Made by a program: the position numbers and the translations under genes | Origin: Paenibacillus allorhizosphaerae | Lineage (GTDB): Bacteria; Bacillota; Bacilli; Paenibacillales; NBRC-103111 | Direction of reading: 5' to 3' | DNA: 55,734 bases | Assembly: GCF_910594985.1 (NCBI RefSeq) | Contig: NZ_CAJVCE010000035.1 | Location: forward strand, 1 to 55,734 | Notes under the pieces: generated by a model | What the model saw: only the letters and a program-made list of their open reading frames with translations | Told to the model about the DNA's origin: nothing | Database searches by the model: none | Shown here: in pieces, positions 50,571-55,734 of the stretch | How the letters are laid out: every line of letters begins with the position of its first letter | Position numbering within the stretch: position 1 is the stretch's first letter

Positions 50571-51033
50571 CAGGGTTGCCAGACTTCCCACAAGTTCCCA
50601 TCCAGATCATAGAACTGAAAGTTAGGTCCGCATTCTCGACCTTCCGGAATATCGCCTGCAATGTGAACCCCATTCTCCTTAAACCGCTCGAACAACTCCT
50701 GGATGCGCGGTGTAATGAAACAGCCGACAGGACGCGATTGCCATTATTGTTGTTAAATCCTAATCGGCCGCCCTCTAACTCTGATTGGATCAGAAACATA
50801 GCTGGTACCGCGGTTCTTAGACCTGCACCCGGTAATTTATCATGCTGATCGGGAAAACGTAAAATTGCAATTCCCGCTCCAGGCTGGACGGGATCATGAC
50901 TGCTAGGTTGTCTACAGCCTAAATTTTTTCGATACCATTTAACGGATTCATAGACGTTCTGCACCGGAACATAAATACATGTGATTCCTGTAATGTCCTC
51001 TAATTGAACTTCTTCCGCTTGGTTTTGGCTCAA
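50571..51033 (-). pseudogene. frameshifted VOC/glyoxalase-fold protein
   Basis: The minus strand starts at TTG 51033 after GAGGGGAT and reads a VOC domain: ITGITCIYVPVQNVYESVKW, then IAILRFPDQHDKLPG. Around 50731-50738 the homology moves by one base to a second frame, which continues RPVGCFITPRIQELFERFKE and ends NFQFYDLDGNLWEVWQP at TGA 50573-50571. The joined protein would be about 154 residues and complete. It is a recent pseudogene or a sequence error. Confidence 0.75.
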
Positions 51034-51166
51034 ATATTATCCCCTCCACTTCAATATATTACCAGTATACAATTAGAATACCGTACGTTTGTTCTCTTGT
51101 AAACGATTTTCTTGATGCGTTATTCATATACTATCTGTTCCCGGCAGCCTCATGTCGTGTGGTATT

Positions 51167-51254
51167 AAACTATCGTATTCTGCCCGTTACTTCAACAAAA
51201 GAAGGAGGAGCTGCAATCAAGCTCCTCCACTCTCGTTTCCTGCTAGGTTAATGC
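51167..51254. repeat. accessory repeat with strong hairpin
   Basis: ATCGTATTCTGCCCGTTACT followed by TCAACAAAAG is a left box. The hairpin GGAGGAGCT/AGCTCCTCC follows at 51204-51228, then CTAGGTTAATGCG, which recalls CTCGTTAATGCG in the 52.6-kb copy. Confidence 0.55.
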
Positions 51255-51297
51255 GTCGCCACTATAAAGATGCACTGAACGTGTCCTCCATGGAATT

Positions 51298-51591
51298 TCA
51301 TCTGTATATCCGACCCGGTTCCCAATCGTCCGCTGGGTTGTCACCGGTTATTTCCACGATCTCGTCGAAGGCCTCATTGATCAGATAAAGTGCGCCGTGG
51401 CTGTGTGCTAAGTGGTCTCCGGTAATAAATGGACCAGTCGGTGTTACTTCGATAGTTTGGCCGGCGTACAATGAAGCTATTCGTTTTACCGCTTCGATCG
51501 CTTCGACGTCGCCCAAGAGTCCGCCATCTTCGGTCCACGATACGGAAATGCTACGATCTTGTAACGTACCGTGTACTGTGAAACTGTTCAT
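51298..51591 (-). CDS. hypothetical protein, 97 aa
   Basis: A 97-residue acidic soluble protein starting at ATG 51591 after GGAGGAAAGCGG. It reads MNSFTVHGTLQDRSISVSWT at the start and contains TIEVTPTGPFITGDHLAHSH and EAFDEIVEITGDNPADDW. I recognise no domain. The good ribosome binding site and even composition support a real gene. It lies 51 bp upstream of the methyltransferase copy 2 stop, in the same direction. Confidence 0.65.
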   Translation of the reverse strand: MNSFTVHGTLQDRSISVSWTEDGGLLGDVEAIEAVKRIASLYAGQTIEVTPTGPFITGDHLAHSHGALYLINEAFDEIVEITGDNPADDWEPGRIYR

Positions 51592-51642
51592 TCACCGCTT
51601 TCCTCCATTACGTACTCTTGGTTTCGTTCAACTATCGGTATC

Positions 51643-52446
51643 CTATAGTTTTCTTGCCTTGATTACAAAAGTTACAGGAAGCATCTTTGCTTTTTTTGCA
51701 AAGTCGCTGTTACGCGATTGCATAATTTCATCATCAGATTGCTCAATCATTTGCTCAATGACAAATCCCGCTTTTGCCAACGCATTCACATAGGTTGATA
51801 GTTTACGATCCGATAATGTTAGCGTACTTCCGTCAAGAGATACCGAATACCAAGATTCATCGAAATAACATTTTTTAAAAACAAGCATATTATTTTCTGC
51901 AGCAACACATTTGTGTATAGGGTGAGACCAGCTAAAAATAAATACGCCGTCTTTTTTTAGGTAAGAAGCAATCCGGCGAAAAGTACCCTCAAGGTCGGTG
52001 GTCCAGCCTATGGCATAAATCGAATAAACAAAGTCAAAATAATCCTCTGGTATGCCACATTCTTCTTCCATGGGAGAACAGATTAATTTTGCTGAAAGAC
52101 CGCACTCCGTCAAATGTTGCTTTGTCTTTTCGATTTGGTTTTCTGATATATCCATACCCCATAGTTCAGATGCTTTGCGTTCCCCCAGATATTGCAAAGA
52201 TTGACCGCTTCCACAGCCTATTTCCAGCATCTTTTTTCCTGAGACATCGCCAAAAAGCTGGCATTTTTCTTCTGAGACAAATGCTCCATAACGAGGGAGT
52301 GAGGTTGCTCCTAAAACATCATTTCCTTTTGTATTCCAAAATAAGCTATTTCTTTCATGAATAACACTCTTATCCATGTCGACCGAGATGGCACCAACCT
52401 CACTACCGCCTATAATGTTTGTTCTATAAACAGAATTCTTGTCCAT
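51643..52446 (-). CDS. SAM-dependent methyltransferase, copy 2
   Basis: A 267-residue class I methyltransferase, roughly 85-90 % identical by eye to the copy at 39022-39834 and in the opposite orientation. Motif I is KKMLEIGCGSGQSLQYLGER and, unlike copy 1, the ribose-binding region is intact: SELWGMDISENQIEK. YFDFVYSIYAIGWTTDLEGT is shared. It too has a doubled N-terminus (MDKNSVYRTN, then MDKSVIHERNSLFWNTKGND). ATG 52446 follows GGGGAGAG. The substrate is unknown. Confidence 0.85.
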   Translation of the reverse strand: MDKNSVYRTNIIGGSEVGAISVDMDKSVIHERNSLFWNTKGNDVLGATSLPRYGAFVSEEKCQLFGDVSGKKMLEIGCGSGQSLQYLGERKASELWGMDISENQIEKTKQHLTECGLSAKLICSPMEEECGIPEDYFDFVYSIYAIGWTTDLEGTFRRIASYLKKDGVFIFSWSHPIHKCVAAENNMLVFKKCYFDESWYSVSLDGSTLTLSDRKLSTYVNALAKAGFVIEQMIEQSDDEIMQSRNSDFAKKAKMLPVTFVIKARKL

Positions 52447-52569
52447 GCCGTCGCTCTCCCCGAATAAATTAACCAAATGTAACCAAATAATCCAACCCCA
52501 ACTCTATATTGGGATATATATGCAAAACCATCATATCGCACGTACGTTCTTATGTAAATGCCGTCTATT

Positions 52570-52690
52570 ACGAATTATTGGATTAAGCAAATCTGCCAGT
52601 TAGCTTAACCGGCCGCCCGATCGATCCCGCAGCGGCCTCGTTAATGCGTTTTCTGCGCTATCGTTCCCCGTTAGTTGAGCAAGCTGCAGC
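52570..52690. repeat. accessory repeat, best full unit
   Basis: The left box GATTAAGCAAATCTGCCAGT, then TAGCTTAACC, is followed by the hairpin GGCCGC/GCGGCC (52611-52637) and the right box GCTATCGTTCCCCGTTAGTT, then GAGC. GCTTAAC (52603-52609) and GTTGAGC (52674-52680) form an inverted pair that brackets the hairpin. Confidence 0.7.
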
Positions 52691-52746
52691 GATGAATTTG
52701 ACTAACAGTTCTGCCCGAACATATTTCTTGAATGTGACGCTGTATA

Positions 52747-53943
52747 TTAAATCAGCTTTCCCTTTTCTAGCGTTTCGTCCATTTTTACCGCAATCGTTTC
52801 TAGCATCTCCTTCACGTCCGCGCCTTCGTAAACGATTCGGCGCGTAGCCGGATTTACATGTCTATCCATAAAGTGGCAGAAGTTGGTATTTGCAGCCGAT
52901 ACCGGCAGAGGGCCTCCATGAGCAAATTCCTTTAGCACTACGCGCCGGAGCGGATCGGTCTCGTGCCCTACTTCCTTATATACCGAACGAAGCGGAGCGA
53001 TAAAGCCCTGTGTTACAAGCCGCGTGAGCTCATTGCTTGTGCAGGTAAGTTCGCGGAGTAGTTGCCAGGCAAGATCCGGATGCTCGGTTCGGGATGTGAT
53101 GCCGAATCCGCAAACCCAAGGCTCGTTAATCCTTTCGCCGCTTCGGAAATACGGCACCCCTACCATCCCAAGATTTTCTTTCAACTTTGGCTCAATTTCG
53201 TGCAACATAATGAAGTAATCGAGGATCATCCCGGTTTTATTTTCAAGCAAATCGCTGTTTTTGAAATAATCGTGAGTAGCCCAGGCTACCCTGTGTTTTC
53301 GAACGAGATCGGTTGCCCACGAGATCGTTTCAACCGCCTTTGAGCTGTTCACGTAACCTGAAGCCCTCGTCCGATCGGGGGATAGCAAGTCCGTGCCTGC
53401 AGTTAAGAGAAGGAGACGTATATATTCCCTGTGGAAAGATATACGGGCCGCATAACGTTCTTCATCTGGACCCACGTTTGCGCTCTGAAGCTTAAGTGCC
53501 GTTTCCTGAAATTCGTCCCATGTCCATCCGTCTTCCGGATACGGGATCCCGGCTTTATCGAACCATTGCTTATTGTAAAATATGCCCTTCATCGTAGCAC
53601 TTATCGGCATAGCCGCAATGTTGTCGCCATCTCGCACAAACTGCAGTATAGATGGATGAAAGAGTGCTTCGATTGCCTCCGTTTCTACCCATGGCCGCAA
53701 ATCCAACAGCAGTCCATCCCGGCTTCCATCCGTAATATCGCCGCAAAACAACTGGACAATGTCTACTTTTGATTCGCCAGCATAAAGTTCGGAGCGGATT
53801 ACACCGTTATCAACGACATCGATAATCACGTCTACTCCCGGATTCGCAACCTCAAAGCGTTTTGCGATTTCTTCAATACTTTCTTTCTGCCATGGCTCGT
53901 CGATTATAATTCGCAGCTCGGTTTTGTTTTTCAAGATATTCAT
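52747..53943 (-). CDS. leaderless extracellular-type solute-binding protein
   Basis: A 398-residue protein with the family 1 solute-binding fold: EEIAKRFEVANPGVDVIID, the hinge MKGIFYNKQWFDKAGIPYP, WTWDEFQETALKL and GEINEP-type region RINEPWVCGFGITSRTEHPD. The N-terminus (MNILKNKTELRIIIDEPW) has no signal peptide or lipobox, although GAGAGGTGG gives a clear start at 53943. In Paenibacillus similar domains occur fused behind GntR DNA-binding domains; none is present here. It may be cytosolic, a sensor, or a receptor that has lost its leader. Confidence 0.75.
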   Translation of the reverse strand: MNILKNKTELRIIIDEPWQKESIEEIAKRFEVANPGVDVIIDVVDNGVIRSELYAGESKVDIVQLFCGDITDGSRDGLLLDLRPWVETEAIEALFHPSILQFVRDGDNIAAMPISATMKGIFYNKQWFDKAGIPYPEDGWTWDEFQETALKLQSANVGPDEERYAARISFHREYIRLLLLTAGTDLLSPDRTRASGYVNSSKAVETISWATDLVRKHRVAWATHDYFKNSDLLENKTGMILDYFIMLHEIEPKLKENLGMVGVPYFRSGERINEPWVCGFGITSRTEHPDLAWQLLRELTCTSNELTRLVTQGFIAPLRSVYKEVGHETDPLRRVVLKEFAHGGPLPVSAANTNFCHFMDRHVNPATRRIVYEGADVKEMLETIAVKMDETLEKGKLI

Positions 53944-54105
53944 AAGGCCACCTCTCGCTTTGATTGCTGTTCATTCATTACGAAATTTCGAAATTAACCA
54001 TCTACGACTAAATTCAGAACTCATGAATATCTAATACCTTCTTTTATTGGGAACATATATTCTCACCTTATGTTACCATATAAATCCATTTAAGCAAGAT
54101 TTTTT

Positions 54106-54168
54106 GCGCTAACTGCCCAATAGTTCAATGGCAAAAAAATGCCCCACAGCAGCGGGCAATGGGGCTAA
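54106..54168. repeat. accessory repeat, left box plus hairpin
   Basis: GCGCTAACTGCCCAATAGTT followed by CAATGGC is a diverged left box. The hairpin GCCCCA...TGGGGC follows at 54142-54165. It lies in an 850-bp stretch (53944-54797) with no supported gene. Confidence 0.45.
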
Positions 54169-54293
54169 GATTTATATTTTAAAAAGGGGGTCAATCTTAT
54201 TAGACTACATTCATTAATTACACCGTGATAAGATGATTTCAAGTTTATTACAAACGTGTCAATCTTGTTGTTGAGGTAATCCCCTTGTTTACT

Positions 54294-54593
54294 CATAAAT
54301 TTGCCAAAAGTCAAAAAAAAACCGATAAGCTTGCCCTGAGTTCACTTTTAATTGGTCTAAACGAAAATAAATAAAGAAAATGGCTTTGAAATTGCTTGGG
54401 GCCTTTCGCTTTTTGTAGGGCGGAACATGAGAAAAACCCAGTAAAATCAAGCCATATTTTAAAATCGGCAAACTTATCGTTCCAGGCACTGCAAATATTT
54501 GAGTAAAGTCACAAACATCTATCACTTAACCCATAAGTTTGCCGCTATTGCATGCTTATGCTTCCAAATTACAGTGGCAAACTTATGCTTCCA
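54294..54593. repeat. cluster of GGCAAACTTATG motifs in both orientations
   Basis: CATAAATTTGCC (54294-54305), GATAAGCTTGCC (54324-54335) and CATAAGTTTGCC (54532-54543) alternate with the inverse GGCAAACTTATC (54467-54478) and GGCAAACTTATG (54576-54587). Two copies continue into GCTTCC-like tails, and GCTTATGCTTCC recurs at 54554-54565. Such clusters fit recombinase-binding ends of a lost mobile element, which is inference. A 78-codon frame crossing the cluster is not supported as a gene. Confidence 0.5.
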
Positions 54594-54597
54594 ATAA

Positions 54598-54693
54598 CAA
54601 AAAGCCCTTGAATAACAAGGACTTCTTCGATACATATAGCTTCGTCTCTGCATTATTCCATTGAACTACCGTTCCCCGTTAGCATTCCTGTAG
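54598..54693. repeat. accessory repeat, hairpin plus right box
   Basis: The hairpin AAGCCCTTG-AATAA-CAAGGACTT is followed about 45 bp later by the right box CTACCGTTCCCCGTTAGCAT. It lies 105 bp before the transposase start. Confidence 0.55.
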
Positions 54694-54797
54694 AGCGTTA
54701 AATTTCCGCTTTGCAAAAAAACAAGCGCCTCGGTACGATGGGAGTACGAAACGGGTCATAGCCCTTAAAATCCCATCATCCAGGAGGACGCTCTACT

Positions 54798-55734
54798 ATG
54801 AAGTTTAAATCACAAGCACGGCAAAATCAACTCCTTGAAAGGATTACCTCTCAGCATCTGGTCGTTGGGATCGACATCGCTCAGCAAACGCATGTCGCTC
54901 GTGCTGTAAACTTTCGCGGTATCGTGATCGGCAACCCTTTATCTTTTTCTAATGACGACGATGGCTTTCACAACCTTCTTCAATGGATCCAACGGCTGCA
55001 AAGCACCCATCACTTCACCGCCGTAATTGTGGGAATGGAACCAACGGGGCACTATTGGCTCAATATTTCGAAGTGGCTTGTGGATCGCCAGTTTGAAGTC
55101 GTTCTCGTGAACCCGCATCTTGTGAAAAAGAACAAAGAAAACCGTGACAATACACCTTCAAAAAGCGATAAAAAAGATGCCCTTGTGATTGCCGACATGG
55201 TGAAGAACGGGTATTACTCCATCGCCCGCACGACGCCTGAAGCATTCACAGAGCTTCGTGTCTTACTCTCCAACCGGAATTTTGTAGTCAAGCGACTTGT
55301 GAGTGCCAAAAACCAAATTCATCGCTGGGTTGACGTTATGTTTCCCGAGCTGCGGCAGGTTTTTAAGAACCTAACGGGCGCCGGCTCGTTAGCTACGCTT
55401 CGTCTGTTCCCAACACCGGCGGAACTGCGTGATTTACAACCACAGGACCTGATTCAGAAATGGAAGACCTTGATGAAACGGCACTGCGGCGAGCGAAAAG
55501 CACGTGCGTTAATCGCGCTGGCCGAACGCTCAGTCGGTTCCAGACAAGCTGCACAAGCCTACAAGCTTCACTTGAAGCAACTGCTCGCAGAATATGATCT
55601 CGCTTGTGCGCAACTGCAGGACGTAGAGCGTGAGATTGTTTCCGTATTAGAACGCATTCCCTTCGCCAAGTCCATGCTTGCCGTCAAAGGGATTAGTGCC
55701 ATTTCGCTTGCCGGTATTCTTGGTGAGGCTGGCG
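54798..55734 (+). mobile_element. IS110-family transposase gene, cut by window end
   Basis: An open frame of 312 codons starts at ATG 54798, with AGGAGG 10 nt upstream, and continues past the window edge. The N-terminal DEDD domain is clear: HLVVGIDIAQQTHVARAVNF with the first Asp, VIVGMEPTGHYW with the Glu, and DNTPSKSDKKDALVIADMVK with the last Asp pair. A long helical linker and the start of the C-terminal domain (ISAISLAGILGEAG) follow. IS110 elements lack terminal inverted repeats, so the element's left end cannot be placed exactly. It appears intact as far as seen. Confidence 0.9.

Noticed and set aside
54289..54525. Leftward 78-codon frame
   Set aside because: It runs through the GGCAAACTTATG motif cluster, has no ribosome binding site and no recognisable family.
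35862..54693. Calling the region an integron with attC sites
   Set aside because: The RYYYAAC/GTTRRRY match holds only for the 52.6-kb copy, no integrase is present and gene orientations are mixed; I keep it only as a hypothesis under findings.
1..55734. CRISPR array
   Set aside because: No regularly spaced identical direct repeats of 25-40 bp with unique spacers, and no cas genes, were seen.

Overview
The window looks like a chromosomal segment of a Gram-positive, spore-forming member of the Paenibacillaceae (Paenibacillus, Cohnella or a relative). This rests on strong purine-rich ribosome binding sites before most genes, S-layer-homology proteins, lipoprotein-type solute receptors, an EcsAB transporter, a DUF3231 protein, a QueF reductase and a MHYT-domain kinase. 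No species call is possible from the sequence alone.

From 1 to about 28.3 kb the window is orderly, GC-rich core-like DNA. The 5' end of a leftward 16S rRNA gene sits at the left edge, behind three near-identical tandem promoters. Then follow ecsAB, several alpha/beta hydrolases, a DCC thiol protein, an SLH protein, a glutamine-type ABC operon (glnQ-H-M-P order, leftward), an SLH+CAP exoprotein, an MFS exporter, a MHYT/PAS kinase, a polysaccharide deacetylase, a sugar isomerase/epimerase, an OmpR-type two-component pair, queF, a ParB-like protein and a DUF3231 protein. A sulfonate/taurine-type locus lies at 22.3-28.3 kb: acyl-CoA-dehydrogenase-like flavoprotein, DUF4242 protein, HxlR regulator and an SsuABC-like transporter. 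A decayed SsuB-like ATPase fragment lies beside it.

From about 28.4 to 35.6 kb the order loosens. There are a methyltransferase, a GNAT domain without a start that reads in frame into a lipase, a LamG remnant, a two-gene papain-like/DedA-like operon, a second acetyltransferase and an orphan sugar-binding lipoprotein.

From about 35.6 kb to the end the DNA is visibly more AT-rich and is built of small unrelated genes: an archaeal-type riboflavin kinase, an IS110 remnant, a tiny secreted aromatic peptide, two near-identical methyltransferases in opposite orientation, RpiA, a prolyl-4-hydroxylase-like oxygenase, a MutS-like ATPase with a membrane partner, glyoxalase-fold proteins, an ECF41 sigma factor with a flavoprotein, a second two-component pair and a leaderless solute-binding protein. 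About a dozen copies of a structured intergenic repeat (conserved left box, variable hairpin, conserved right box) separate these genes, and I did not see it left of 35.8 kb apart from one weak resemblance near 28.44 kb. The window ends inside an IS110-family transposase. This repeat-punctuated, cassette-like accessory region is the most interesting part of the window.
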